The notes: generated by a model not told the origin, from the sequence alone. Positions 6,968 through 15,819 are shown, numbered from the stretch's first letter. The stretch: 64,000 nucleotides of DNA from Flavihumibacter sp. UBA7668 (GCF_002483205.1 NZ_DLHM01000005.1:1-64000), one strand, 5' to 3'. Program-made: numbers and translations.

Positions 6968-8278
6968 GTGGAAAATACATTTCCAGTGGAAAAGCCCCCT
7001 CACCACAAAAAATCAAACGATATCATACCGTTTATGGTAAAACTGCAACTGGAAGGTTCATTACGGGAATTCCAGGATGGATATCTATATTGGGATAAGA
7101 TTAAATATAAATCCAGGAACTATAATCCTGAAGAAGTATGGCATGCAGTCAAATTTGACAGATACCTTAAAAGAAGTCCTGTCAAATTCGGTAATTACAC
7201 GTTTTATTATATGATTACTGACTACATGCAAAGAGCATTACATCAGTTTGATATGCATATCGGCGGTAACCTTGGAAGTAATATTGGTATTGCTGAAACC
7301 GACAAAAACAAATTTATTATTAGTTCTATTATGGAAGAAGCCATTTCTAGTAGTCAGATGGAAGGAGCAAATACTACTAGAAAAAAGGCAAAGGAAATGA
7401 TCCAAAATGAACAAAAGCCGAGAAATAAATCAGAACAAATGATAATGAACAACTTCATTACCATGAAGCATATTGTTCAGCACAAAGACGAAAAAATCAC
7501 TCCCGACAGTATTTTGTATATTCATAAACTGATCACCAGCAAAACACTGGAAGTGGCTTTGGATGAAGGAAGGTATAGAGAAGGTAATGATATTTATGTT
7601 GTTGATCATAACAATAGTGAAGTTGTACATACGCCTCCTCCTCAAAAGGAGTTGTCGGGCCTGATGGTAGAATTATGCGAGTTCTGTAATAACGATTCAA
7701 AGCAATTTGTACATCCTATCATAAAGGGATGCATTGTGCATTTTATGATTGGTTGGATTCACCCTTTTACCGATGGTAATGGACGAACAGCAAGAGCCTT
7801 ATTTTATTGGTATATGCTTAAGAAAGGATATTGGCTTATAGAGTATTTGTCTATTTCGAGAATTATAAAAGATTCCAAGAGCCAGTATGAGAAAGCATTC
7901 CTATACTCGGAAATAGACGACAATGACCTGAGCTATTTCATTACATACCACATCAGAACGATGGAAAAAGCTTTTGATGCGCTAAAAGCCTATATAACAA
8001 GAAAACAAAAAGAAGTATTTCAGGCGGCAAAGTTCTTGATGATTTCAAACGTCAATGACCGGATGGCACAGATCCTGAAAATTGTACATGACGATCCTGA
8101 AAGAATACTCAATATAAAAGAAATACAATCGAGATTTGATGTTTCCAGTTTTACTGCACGTTCAGATCTCAGACAATTGGTAGAACTTGGCTTTCTAGAA
8201 ATAGTTCAGGTAAACAAAAAGAAACAAATTTTTATCAGGTCTAAACAATTCGAAAAGCTTTTAAGTAAATTTTTATAA
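6968..8278 (+). CDS. Fic protein with C-terminal winged helix (class II)
   Basis: A Fic-domain protein of up to 436 residues; such enzymes usually move AMP from ATP onto a hydroxyl of a target protein. The inhibitory-helix motif SSQMEG (S/TxxxE[G/N], residues about 128-133) precedes the core, so this is a class II, self-inhibited Fic. The catalytic loop HPFTDGNGRTAR begins at residue 265 with the intact His. After about residue 370 a winged helix-turn-helix follows (ILNIKEIQSRFDVSSFTARS). Starts are GTG at 6968 or GTG at 6986; the second (MEKPPHH) matches relatives better and leaves more room after the operator. It stands next to cas1 but on the other strand. A serine hydrolase follows after 16 bases and may be co-transcribed. 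Confidence 0.9.
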   Translation: MENTFPVEKPPHHKKSNDIIPFMVKLQLEGSLREFQDGYLYWDKIKYKSRNYNPEEVWHAVKFDRYLKRSPVKFGNYTFYYMITDYMQRALHQFDMHIGGNLGSNIGIAETDKNKFIISSIMEEAISSSQMEGANTTRKKAKEMIQNEQKPRNKSEQMIMNNFITMKHIVQHKDEKITPDSILYIHKLITSKTLEVALDEGRYREGNDIYVVDHNNSEVVHTPPPQKELSGLMVELCEFCNNDSKQFVHPIIKGCIVHFMIGWIHPFTDGNGRTARALFYWYMLKKGYWLIEYLSISRIIKDSKSQYEKAFLYSEIDDNDLSYFITYHIRTMEKAFDALKAYITRKQKEVFQAAKFLMISNVNDRMAQILKIVHDDPERILNIKEIQSRFDVSSFTARSDLRQLVELGFLEIVQVNKKKQIFIRSKQFEKLLSKFL

Positions 8279-8294
8279 TATTTAAACCTTTCCC

Positions 8295-9755
8295 ATGCGC
8301 AGCTTTTTCCTGGTTCTGTTTGTTATATTTTGCAGTCTGCAGCTTAGTTCTCAGAGCAAAGACCCCAGGGTCGAATCCCTCATTAAACAGGTCGAAAATT
8401 CCTTATCGCCCACCATCATTTATGGCGATACCATCCCCAAAAACAACCTGGAAACCCGCATGAAAGAATTGGGCATCAAAGGCCTGAGCATCGCGTATAT
8501 CCAGGACCATAAAATTCAATGGGCAAAAGCCTACGGCTGGGCAGATGAAGCATCCGGAAGAAAAGCCACCACAGAAACCCGCTTCCAGGCAGCTTCCATC
8601 AGCAAGAGCCTGAATAGCCTGGGTCTGCTGAAACTGGTGGAAGAAAAAAAACTCGATCCCGAGGCCGATATCAACCAATACCTGAAGAGATGGAAGTTCC
8701 CCTATGACAGTGTTTCCAAAGGAAAAAAAATCAATACGTTTCATTTGCTCAGCCATACAGCCGGACTAACGGTGCACGGCTTTCCGGGTTATAAAACCAC
8801 TGATACCCTGCCATCTCTTCCTGAAATTTTGGATGGTAAAAAACCAGCCAATACCGGCGCCGTTCGCTCCGCTTTTGAACCGGGTTTGAAATTCCAATAC
8901 TCCGGCGGCGGTACCACCCTTTCACAATTGCTGGTGGAAGATATCACCGGACAGCCCTATGCGGTTTACATGCAGGAAAACGTACTGAAACCACTCGGTA
9001 TGAAAAGCAGTTCCTACCAGCAACCTCCCGTTAATAAAGCTGATTTGGCAACCGGTTATTATGCGCAAAACGGATCGCCCGTTAAAGGAAATTTTCATGT
9101 ATATCCTGAGCAGGCCGCAGCCGGACTCTGGACCACCCCCTCCGATCTTGCCCGCTATATCATCGAATGCCAGCTGGCTTACCAGGGTAAATCGAAAAAG
9201 GTATTGTCGCAGGCCATGATGAAAAAAAGAATGACGCCCTATATCGATACCGTAGCGGCCCTGGGTGTGTTCATCCAGAAAAAAGAAAACCTAACCTATT
9301 TTAATCACAACGGCGGGAATGAAGCGTTTCTCTGCACTTCCTATGGCTCGCTCGAAAATGGAAAAGGATTGGTGATTATGATCAATGGCGATAATTTTTC
9401 TATTATTTCGGAATTGACCAACAGCATCGCACAGGTGTATAACTGGGTGGGATTTTTTAATCCCGAGTATAGAAAAAAAATTACCCTGCCTGCTGATAGT
9501 GCGGCTCTATACGCAGGTAACTATCAATTGAATAAGGATACCATCACGCTAAAATTGATCGGCACCAAATTGGTTATTCAGCAAAATGGTCAGCCGGCTG
9601 AAGGATATGAAGTTATTTTCAGCGACATGAATTCTTTTTCGCTGATGGAGGTTCCCGGTGCCAATTTCAAAGTAATGCGCAATGCGAACGGCGAAGTAAT
9701 ATCTCTGGAATTGAAACAGGGTGGTGGAACCTTTGTCCTTCCCCGCATGAAATGA
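8295..9755 (+). CDS. Secreted serine hydrolase, beta-lactamase (class C-like) family
   Basis: A 486-residue exported serine hydrolase of the beta-lactamase/DD-peptidase/esterase superfamily. A signal peptide (MRSFFLVLFVIFCSLQLSS) is followed by the catalytic domain. The SxxK motif SISK is at residues 101-104, with Ser101 as nucleophile. The second motif is YSGGG at 202, the variant common in esterase-like members instead of YxN. HNGGN, the KTG-equivalent, is near residue 338. The last 90 residues form the small C-terminal beta domain found in these proteins. The true substrate may be peptidoglycan peptide, beta-lactam or ester and cannot be read. It follows Fic gene 1 closely and precedes rmuC by 28 bases. 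Confidence 0.87.
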   Translation: MRSFFLVLFVIFCSLQLSSQSKDPRVESLIKQVENSLSPTIIYGDTIPKNNLETRMKELGIKGLSIAYIQDHKIQWAKAYGWADEASGRKATTETRFQAASISKSLNSLGLLKLVEEKKLDPEADINQYLKRWKFPYDSVSKGKKINTFHLLSHTAGLTVHGFPGYKTTDTLPSLPEILDGKKPANTGAVRSAFEPGLKFQYSGGGTTLSQLLVEDITGQPYAVYMQENVLKPLGMKSSSYQQPPVNKADLATGYYAQNGSPVKGNFHVYPEQAAAGLWTTPSDLARYIIECQLAYQGKSKKVLSQAMMKKRMTPYIDTVAALGVFIQKKENLTYFNHNGGNEAFLCTSYGSLENGKGLVIMINGDNFSIISELTNSIAQVYNWVGFFNPEYRKKITLPADSAALYAGNYQLNKDTITLKLIGTKLVIQQNGQPAEGYEVIFSDMNSFSLMEVPGANFKVMRNANGEVISLELKQGGGTFVLPRMK

Positions 9756-9783
9756 GTCGCGCTAAAATGGTTATTTTTCAATT

Positions 9784-11064
9784 ATGGAACTTAGTTATTT
9801 AATGATCGTTTGTACCCTGGTGTTAGGCGTATTGCTCCTGATTTTAATTTTTAGAAAAAATGGAGGCGAAGAGCTGCCTCAACTCCGTAATCAGCTGGCT
9901 ATTTTACAGGGTGAACTGGCGAAAATAGAAGCCGGACTCAAACAGGATTTTCGCATCAACCGGGAGGAGAATGCCGGCATAGCCAAAGACAATCGCACTG
10001 AATTGCGGGCAACCCTGAAAGATTTTATGCTGGAACAGCGCAGTAAGTTTGATGAATTAAAACTGGAGCAGAAAGAACTGTTTAAGGGATTTGAAAATCG
10101 CTTTGAAAAACAGCAGCAGGAACTGGTAAAGAGTACCGAAACCAAACTGGAAACGATTCGGGTAACGGTGGAAGAAAAACTGGAAAAAACCCTGAGTGAG
10201 CGACTCGGACAAAGTTTTGAAACAGTAGGTAAACAATTGATTGAAGTGCAGAAAGGATTGGGTGAAATGCAAACCATTGCCACCGATGTAGGCGGATTAA
10301 AAAAAGTATTAAGCAATGTGAAACTGAGAGGCGGAGTAGGAGAAGTTCAACTGGCCATGTTGCTGGAGCAAATCCTGGCACCCAATCAATACGAAGCCAA
10401 TGTTCGAACCAAAAAGGGCAGTGCTGAGCCGGTTGAATTTGCCATTAAACTACCCGGTAAAAACGAAGAGGAAGGCGCGGTGGTTTACCTGCCGGTGGAT
10501 GCCAAATTTCCGAAAGACATCTATGAGCATTTAATTACGGCATATGAGAATGCCATCCCTGATGATATAGAACAGGCTTCCAAAAACCTGGAAACTACTA
10601 TTCGGAAAATGGCGCGTGATATCCGCGATAAATACATCGATCCGCCTAATACTACTGATTTTGCCATCCTCTTTCTGCCCTTCGAAAGCATTTATGCAGA
10701 AGTCATACGAAGAAGCGCATTGGTTGATCAGTTAAGGGATGAGTATAAAATAACCGTTGCCGGTCCCACTACCTTAATGGCCATTTTAAACAGCCTGCAA
10801 ATGGGCTTCAGAACCCTGGCCCTGCAAAAGCGGAGCAGTGAGGTGTGGAAGGTGTTAAGCGGCGTAAAAAAGGAATTTGAAACATTCGGCGGACTCCTGG
10901 AAAAGGCGCAGAAAAATATTCATACCGGTCTGGGTCAGTTGGATGACCTGATGGGCACCCGCACCCGGGCTATTCAACGACAATTGCGAACGGTGGAATC
11001 GCTGCCGGCGGTGGAAGCACCCCCTGTTTTACCTGATTTATTGGAGGATGAAGCGGGGCTGTGA
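9784..11064 (+). CDS. rmuC: DNA recombination protein RmuC
   Basis: A 426-residue RmuC, a membrane-anchored protein with a nuclease-like fold that limits inversions at short inverted repeats. A transmembrane helix at residues 4-23 (YLMIVCTLVLGVLLLILIF) is followed by a long coiled coil to about residue 170, rich in Glu, Lys and Gln. The RmuC domain then runs from GGLKKVLSNVKLRGGVGE through VYLPVDAKFPKDIYE and AILFLPFESIYAEV to GPTTLMAILNSLQMGFRT. These are the family's signature blocks. Its stop codon overlaps the first operator palindrome of the next gene (11062-11090). Confidence 0.95.
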   Translation: MELSYLMIVCTLVLGVLLLILIFRKNGGEELPQLRNQLAILQGELAKIEAGLKQDFRINREENAGIAKDNRTELRATLKDFMLEQRSKFDELKLEQKELFKGFENRFEKQQQELVKSTETKLETIRVTVEEKLEKTLSERLGQSFETVGKQLIEVQKGLGEMQTIATDVGGLKKVLSNVKLRGGVGEVQLAMLLEQILAPNQYEANVRTKKGSAEPVEFAIKLPGKNEEEGAVVYLPVDAKFPKDIYEHLITAYENAIPDDIEQASKNLETTIRKMARDIRDKYIDPPNTTDFAILFLPFESIYAEVIRRSALVDQLRDEYKITVAGPTTLMAILNSLQMGFRTLALQKRSSEVWKVLSGVKKEFETFGGLLEKAQKNIHTGLGQLDDLMGTRTRAIQRQLRTVESLPAVEAPPVLPDLLEDEAGL

Positions 11065-11134
11065 GCCGAATAACTGAGCTAATCGGCTCAAAAAAGGCCA
11101 TATTTTGAGCCGAATAAAGCTTATATTCGGCTCA
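11062..11134. promoter_or_regulatory. Double palindromic operator of Fic gene 2
   Basis: Two inverted repeats share one geometry of 11+7+11. Site 1 is TGAGCCGAATA (11062-11072) with TAATCGGCTCA (11080-11090), one mismatch. Site 2 is TGAGCCGAATA (11106-11116) with TATTCGGCTCA (11124-11134), perfect. Site 2 ends on the A of the ATG of the Fic gene, and site 1 begins in the rmuC stop. The centres are 44 bp apart. This is a strong candidate for autoregulation by the Fic protein's helix-turn-helix. Confidence 0.65.
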
Positions 11135-12258
11135 TGAAGCGGTATAACTGGCAGCAGAAGGACTGGCGTGACTTTAAATTCTCGCTGGTTGGGTTAGAAG
11201 ATACCCTGTTGCTTTTTGCTGAAAAACTGGGTCGGGTATCGGGACTTTTGAGTGGGTTGAAAGAAGACACCAGGTACGATATTATGGTGGATATAATTCT
11301 TGCTGAAGCGCTAAAAACTTCTGGAATTGAAGGTGAATATCCGAACCGGCAGGATGTACTTTCTTCCATCCGAAAGAACCTGGGCTTGCCAACAGCAGTT
11401 GAGCACATTAAAGACAAATCGGCAGAAGGGCTGGGAGAAATGTTGATTGATGTTCGTAAATCATTTAGCGATGCTCTTACTGAAAAGAAACTGTTTGCCT
11501 GGCACAGGATGTTGATGCGGGAACGTAAGCAGATAACAGTTGGTGGCTGGCGCAGTGATGAAGCTCCTATGCAGGTTATATCTGGCGCAATAGGCCGTGA
11601 AAAAGTGCATTTCGAAGCGCCCCCCTCAAGTGAGGTGCCAGCCGAAATGGAGCTTTTCATTGAATGGTTCAACGATACTGCACCGGGAGGAAATAAGGAG
11701 CTAAAGAATGCTCCGGTACGGGCAGCCATTGCTCATTTATATTTTGAATCCATACATCCTTTTGAAGATGGAAACGGCAGAATAGGAAGAGCAATTGCTG
11801 AGCTGGCTTTATCGCAAACGGTGGGAAGGCCGGTATTGTTAAGTTTATCCAACACCATTGAAGCAGATAAAAAATCCTATTACACTTCACTGGAAACAGC
11901 GCAGCAATCCAATGAAATAACAGCCTGGATCAGCTATTTCGTACATATAGTTTTGGCAGCACAAGCGGAAGCAGAGCAGCTTATTGAATTCACTTTACGT
12001 AAAACAGTATTCTTCGATCAGTTCAGGGAGCAATTAAACGAACGCCAAATTAAAGTGATACAGCGCATGTTTGATGAAGGGTTGGATGGATTTAAAGGCG
12101 GCATGAATGCGAGGAAATACATGGACATTACAAAAACCTCCAAGGCTACAGCCACCAGAGATTTACAGGACCTGCTGGAAATGGGTGCATTTGAACGGAT
12201 AGGAGATGCAGGAGGAAGAAGTACGGGTTATATATGTTCCATTTTACCCGACCGGTAA
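11134..12258 (+). CDS. Fic protein with DUF4172-like N-terminus and C-terminal helix-turn-helix
   Basis: A 374-residue Fic protein, a likely AMP-transferring enzyme. The N-terminal part (YNWQQKDWRDFKF) resembles the DUF4172 extension seen in many Fic proteins. The inhibitory motif TSGIEG lies near residues 62-67, making this class II. The catalytic loop HPFEDGNGRIGRA starts at residue 208. The last 80 residues hold a winged helix (KYMDITKTSKATATRDLQDL). The ATG is embedded in a palindromic operator. Its last codons and stop (LPDR-stop) are formed by a 13-bp unit of the dispersed palindromic family, and its end overlaps the convergent pirin gene by 31 bases, which is unusual. Confidence 0.93.
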   Translation: MKRYNWQQKDWRDFKFSLVGLEDTLLLFAEKLGRVSGLLSGLKEDTRYDIMVDIILAEALKTSGIEGEYPNRQDVLSSIRKNLGLPTAVEHIKDKSAEGLGEMLIDVRKSFSDALTEKKLFAWHRMLMRERKQITVGGWRSDEAPMQVISGAIGREKVHFEAPPSSEVPAEMELFIEWFNDTAPGGNKELKNAPVRAAIAHLYFESIHPFEDGNGRIGRAIAELALSQTVGRPVLLSLSNTIEADKKSYYTSLETAQQSNEITAWISYFVHIVLAAQAEAEQLIEFTLRKTVFFDQFREQLNERQIKVIQRMFDEGLDGFKGGMNARKYMDITKTSKATATRDLQDLLEMGAFERIGDAGGRSTGYICSILPDR

Positions 12259-13067
12259 TCGCGGTAAAGTTGCGTGATCTCTTCTGCCGTATCGGCAATA
12301 AAGGGCCCATGACTCATGATCGGCTCACCCAATGGTTTGGCCGCATAGAGCAGGAAGCGGGTAGCTGCTTCAGTGGTTTGTAATTTTAGTTCACTAAACG
12401 CATCATTGCCCACCAGATTCAGCCAGCCAACTTCCTTTGCTTTTAATAGCTTTTCGTCCTCGCCAATATTTACACTTCCTTCCAGTACATAGAGGAAAGT
12501 GTTATAGTTGGCGGGGATTTGTTGTACAGTATTGGTGAAAGGTTTCATGCTGATATCAGCCAGTAACAGGGGTGTCTGATTTTTGATAGGTGATTGCAGT
12601 CCGGCTATTGAACCACTGTAAACCCGGATGCTTAAACCATCCTCTTCAAGAGCAGGTGCTTCTTCAAATGGCAGTTCCTGCAAACCCGGATTAATCCAGC
12701 GTTGGGCCTTTGGTAAATTCAACCAGAGTTGCATGATGCGGAGTTTGCTTGGCTTCTCAATGGTTTCGGTATGAATGATGCCGCTTCCTGCTGTCATGAG
12801 CTGGAAGTCGCCGGTTTTCATAGCATGCCGCCCTTCGCCGATTTCACCTTCCAAAACAAGTGTAACCGTTTCAAATCCGGCATGGGGGTGCGGTCCGCCT
12901 GCTGGCGAATTATCTTTTTTATCCAGCATATCATCCATTAATAAGATAAAGGGATCAGATTCTGAAAAATCGCGTTGAATGATTGCTCTTGCCAAATGCC
13001 CCGCACCCAGGAAACCTGGTTTTGCGGGGGGCGTATCGATCTGTTGTAATTTTCTTTTGATAGCCAT
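12228..13067 (-). CDS. Pirin family protein
   Basis: A bicupin of the pirin family of about 279 residues. These are iron-binding proteins, some with quercetinase activity and some acting in redox signalling. The N-terminal cupin has PHPHAGFETVTLVLEG, which supplies the metal-binding histidines, and a later HTE. The C-terminal cupin begins around residue 170. I prefer the ATG at 13067 (MAIKRKLQQ) to one 33 bases upstream, which would start in the spacer from the previous gene. It lies 19 bases after the YceI gene, probably in one operon under the divergent HxlR regulator. Its 3' end overlaps Fic gene 2. Confidence 0.9.
   Translation of the reverse strand: MAIKRKLQQIDTPPAKPGFLGAGHLARAIIQRDFSESDPFILLMDDMLDKKDNSPAGGPHPHAGFETVTLVLEGEIGEGRHAMKTGDFQLMTAGSGIIHTETIEKPSKLRIMQLWLNLPKAQRWINPGLQELPFEEAPALEEDGLSIRVYSGSIAGLQSPIKNQTPLLLADISMKPFTNTVQQIPANYNTFLYVLEGSVNIGEDEKLLKAKEVGWLNLVGNDAFSELKLQTTEAATRFLLYAAKPLGEPIMSHGPFIADTAEEITQLYRDYRSGKMEHI
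12245..12257. repeat. Single 13-bp unit of the dispersed palindromic family
   Basis: TACCCGACCGGTA is one unit of the repeat family described at 26031, 27270, 54019 and 61009 (C/T-ACCCGACCGGT-G/A). It encodes the last residues and stop of Fic gene 2 and also lies inside the 3' end of the pirin gene. Confidence 0.45.
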
Positions 13068-13086
13068 TTTTGTTTTTTGAATGTTA

Positions 13087-13641
13087 TTAAGCAGCAGCAA
13101 CAGCAGCTGTTTGTTTTACCAATTGAATTTCGCCCTGTAATTTTACTTCTTCGCCCAATGCGAGTCCGCCTGTATCAAGAATGGAATTGAAATTCAGACC
13201 AAAATCAGTCCGGTTGATTTTACCACTTACTGTAAATCCAGCACGCTGCAATCCCCAGGGATCTTTGGCGATGACACCACTGAATTCTACATTCAGTTCT
13301 ACCGGTTTGGTAATACCTCTCAGGGTAAGATTACCGCGGAGCAGAAAATTCTCTTCGTCTTTGAGTTTAACTTCTGTTGATTCAAACAGGATCTCCGGAT
13401 ATTTTTCCACTTCAAAAAAGTCTTCATTGCGGAGGTGAGCATCGCGTTGTGCGTTGTTAGTATTGATGGAGGCGGGGTCCAGTTTAGCACTTATTTTTGC
13501 CGAGCTGAAATCTTCGTTATCAGTTTCTGCGATTATGTCGAATTTACCAAATACTCCGGAAACATTAGTGATCATCAGGTGTCTGATTTTAAAACCGAAT
13601 TCGCTGTGTGTGGGATCTATTACCCAGGTTGTCTTTGCCAT
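13087..13641 (-). CDS. YceI family protein
   Basis: A YceI-type lipocalin-like protein of about 184 residues that binds polyprenoids or other amphiphiles. It starts MAKTTWVIDPTHSEFGFKIR, the usual family opening, and contains the family blocks DFSSAKISAKLDPASINT, KYPEILFESTEV and LTLRGITKPVELNVEF. The ATG at 13641 gives the usual length; an in-frame ATG 36 bases upstream would add unrelated residues. No signal peptide is visible, so it may be cytoplasmic. It is the first gene of a YceI-pirin unit that diverges from the HxlR regulator. Confidence 0.92.
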   Translation of the reverse strand: MAKTTWVIDPTHSEFGFKIRHLMITNVSGVFGKFDIIAETDNEDFSSAKISAKLDPASINTNNAQRDAHLRNEDFFEVEKYPEILFESTEVKLKDEENFLLRGNLTLRGITKPVELNVEFSGVIAKDPWGLQRAGFTVSGKINRTDFGLNFNSILDTGGLALGEEVKLQGEIQLVKQTAAVAAA

Positions 13642-13674
13642 GTTATAATTTTTTATTGTTGTTTTTTGATGACA

Positions 13675-13734
13675 CAAAACTACCTACCTTTGCTTACAAA
13701 AGGTTAGTACTATACAAAAGGTTAGTAGTAACCT
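13675..13734. promoter_or_regulatory. Divergent promoters and HxlR-type direct repeats
   Basis: Two copies of ACAAAAGGTTAGTA (13696-13709 and 13714-13727, period 18) lie between the YceI gene and the HxlR regulator. A TACCTTTG box (13685-13692) points toward the regulator and TAGTTTTG (minus strand, 13682-13675) points toward YceI. The repeats touch both promoters, as expected for a regulator acting on itself and its neighbours. Confidence 0.6.
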
Positions 13735-13759
13735 GCAGGTAATCGTTAAAGGTTTTAAC

Positions 13760-14137
13760 ATGATAACAGAGAAGATACGAAAGCAGCCGGCGAATGAAAC
13801 AGAATGCAAAGCGAGTTTGAATTCTATTGCTGATGCGTTGTATGTAATTGGTGGCAAATGGAAATTGCGAATCATCGTTGCGCTCAAAGAGGGCAATAAA
13901 CGATTTAATGAATTGCAGCGTACAATTGAAGGTATTTCTGCAAGGGTGCTTTCAGCAGAATTGAAAGAACTGGAATTGAATGGCTTTATCCGTCGTAAGA
14001 TTGATACTGGTACGCCGGTGGTGGTGGAATATGAAGCAACGAAATATTGCAATACACTGGAAGATGTGCTTTCTTCTCTTAGTGAATGGGGGGCGATGCA
14101 TAAAGAAACGGTTCGAAAAAGTATGCGGAAGGGCTAG
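13760..14137 (+). CDS. HxlR family transcriptional regulator
   Basis: A 125-residue winged-helix regulator of the HxlR family, which answers to aldehydes, redox stress or phenolics. Near the N-terminus is the family's conserved Cys (ECKASLNSIADAL), followed by YVIGGKWKLRIIVAL, the core RFNELQRTIEGISARVLS and the wing PVVVEYEAT. It diverges from YceI-pirin, and the repeated sites between them are its likely targets. It ends exactly where the convergent HAD gene ends, with no gap. Confidence 0.93.
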   Translation: MITEKIRKQPANETECKASLNSIADALYVIGGKWKLRIIVALKEGNKRFNELQRTIEGISARVLSAELKELELNGFIRRKIDTGTPVVVEYEATKYCNTLEDVLSSLSEWGAMHKETVRKSMRKG

Positions 14138-14605
14138 TTAATTTGCTGGTTGAAGTTGTCTGCCTAAAATGATAATTATGGTTTTTGTATGTTCTTCGGT
14201 AAGCCCAATTAATGGACTTGTTTTCACCAGTTTTGATTTTAAGAATGGGGAAAGTTCGTTCAATGAGTTGTCGTCATCAATAATAACAAAATTCTGATTG
14301 ATCTCATTGATGTTGAACCAATTTACGAGTTCATCTTTCCTGCTTATGTTATTGTTATTTTCAGGTAGAACCCTGATTGTTTTGATTTCAATTCCCCGAT
14401 TTTTGAAAATGCGCAGCCATTCATCCAGGGTATGGTTTGATTTATGCGAACTGGTAAGTATCAAGGTGTCATCACATGTAATCAATTGCTGAAGAGCAGC
14501 AGTAGCCCTGGCACTAAAAACTGGAAAACCGTCCTCCATAAACTCAGGCACAGACCAGTTTCTTGCAGGAACCATTACACCATCTATATCAAGAAAAAAT
14601 AACAT
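14138..14605 (-). CDS. HAD-like protein of the RNA-repair associated (SAK) type
   Basis: A small HAD-fold protein of about 155 residues. The nucleophile motif is FLDIDGVMVP at the very N-terminus, the second motif is LILTSSHKSN, and the acid motif is FVIIDDDNSL. This compact arrangement without a cap resembles the HAD domain found in Swiss-Army-Knife RNA-repair proteins, but it stands alone. The ATG at 14605 (MLFFLDIDG) fits the domain; an ATG five codons upstream is also possible. Its target (phosphate ester or nucleic acid end) is not known. Confidence 0.75.
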   Translation of the reverse strand: MLFFLDIDGVMVPARNWSVPEFMEDGFPVFSARATAALQQLITCDDTLILTSSHKSNHTLDEWLRIFKNRGIEIKTIRVLPENNNNISRKDELVNWFNINEINQNFVIIDDDNSLNELSPFLKSKLVKTSPLIGLTEEHTKTIIIILGRQLQPAN

Positions 14606-14728
14606 TACATACGAATTCACGCCTTATTATTTGTCGCAAAACACCTTTTTTCTGTCGAGGCTGACCTTCATCAAATTGATTTCTTCGCGGCATCTTTGTG
14701 TTATCAATAACTACTTAAAGAATCAACG

Positions 14729-15136
14729 ATGTCAAAGAAAATTTTCATTAACCTGCCTGTGTCAGATTTGCCAAAAGCTATGCAATTTTATACTGCCGCA
14801 GGCTTTGTAAATAATCCGGTATTTACGGATGAAACTGCTGCTTGTATGGTGCTTTCCGAAGAAATTTATGTGATGTTGCTAACAAAGGAAAAATTCGCTT
14901 TTTTCACCAATAAAAAAATCGCTGATACAAGAGAAGTTGCTGCGGTGATTAATTCTATTGCCATGGATTCTCTGGCGGAAATGAACCAGTTTGCGGAGAA
15001 TGCTTTGGCAGCTGGTGCAACTGAAACAAGAGAACCAATGGATATGGGTTTTATGCAACAACGCAGTCTGCAGGACCTGGATGGTCATCTGTGGGAAGTG
15101 GTATACATGGATATGAGTCAGATGCCGCAATCATAA
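14729..15136 (+). CDS. VOC family protein (glyoxalase/bleomycin-resistance fold)
   Basis: A 135-residue single VOC protein. It opens KIFINLPVSDLPKAMQFYTA and closes with LQDLDGHLWEVVYMDMS, with the metal-ligand His and Glu in the HLWE motif. Between these is MVLSEEIYVMLLTKEKFAFF, as in the DUF-type extradiol/glyoxalase-like proteins common in Bacteroidota. The family includes drug-binding and dioxygenase members; no substrate can be assigned. It is monocistronic and ends at a strong hairpin (15209-15240). Confidence 0.88.
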   Translation: MSKKIFINLPVSDLPKAMQFYTAAGFVNNPVFTDETAACMVLSEEIYVMLLTKEKFAFFTNKKIADTREVAAVINSIAMDSLAEMNQFAENALAAGATETREPMDMGFMQQRSLQDLDGHLWEVVYMDMSQMPQS

Positions 15137-15208
15137 GCAGGCCTCTTCCATGCGTGCAAGTAGTTCCACGATGTATTTTGCACAATTGGGGTATAATATC
15201 GCAGTATA

Positions 15209-15240
15209 AACTGACCGGCACAGCTATTGGCCGGTCAGTT
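15209..15240 (+). terminator. Terminator after the VOC gene
   Basis: AACTGACCGGC and GCCGGTCAGTT form an 11-bp stem with a 10-base loop, followed by TTGTT. Confidence 0.7.
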
Positions 15241-15294
15241 TTGTTATTGTGGCATGGTATGCTAATTGAATGAAAGAGGGAAATACCTAACGAT

Positions 15295-15819
15295 ATGTCA
15301 AAAATAAAATCAGCCATAGGCCATACCCAGTTGGGTGCCTTTTTTTTAGATGCAGTAAAAGACCTGTATTGGGCCGAAAAACACCTGGTTAAAGCACTGC
15401 CTAAAATGCAGGCGGCTGCTACCACCATACAGCTAAAATCCACCATTGAAGATCATCTGGTGCAAACCGAAGAGCATGTAACCCGCCTTGAAAAAGTTTT
15501 TGACCTGCTTGGAGAAAAAGCACAGGCCAAAAAATGTGATGCTATGGAAGGCCTGGTGAAAGAAGGCGAAGCCGTTATTGAAGAAACAAAAGATGGGTCC
15601 ATTACACGGGATGTGGGTATTATAGCATCTGCCCAGAAAGTAGAGCATTACGAAATAGCTGCCTACGGAACCCTGGCTCAGCTGGCAACAACACTTGGTT
15701 ATGAGGAAGCAGCAGAAATCCTGACCATGACACTGGAAGAAGAAAAACTTGCGGATATGAACCTGACGGAAATCGCAGAAAATAATATTAACTACGAAGC
15801 TGAAAAAGAACTAATCTGA
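15295..15819 (+). CDS. Ferritin-like YciE/YciF family protein (DUF892)
   Basis: A 174-residue four-helix protein of the YciE/YciF (DUF892) ferritin-like family, tied to stress and starvation. Di-iron-type ligands appear in the helices: DLYWAEKHLVKALPKM, IEDHLVQTEEHVTRLE, and later VEHYEIAAYGTLAQLA and LEEEKLADMNLTEIAE. It stands alone between terminators. Confidence 0.92.
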   Translation: MSKIKSAIGHTQLGAFFLDAVKDLYWAEKHLVKALPKMQAAATTIQLKSTIEDHLVQTEEHVTRLEKVFDLLGEKAQAKKCDAMEGLVKEGEAVIEETKDGSITRDVGIIASAQKVEHYEIAAYGTLAQLATTLGYEEAAEILTMTLEEEKLADMNLTEIAENNINYEAEKELI

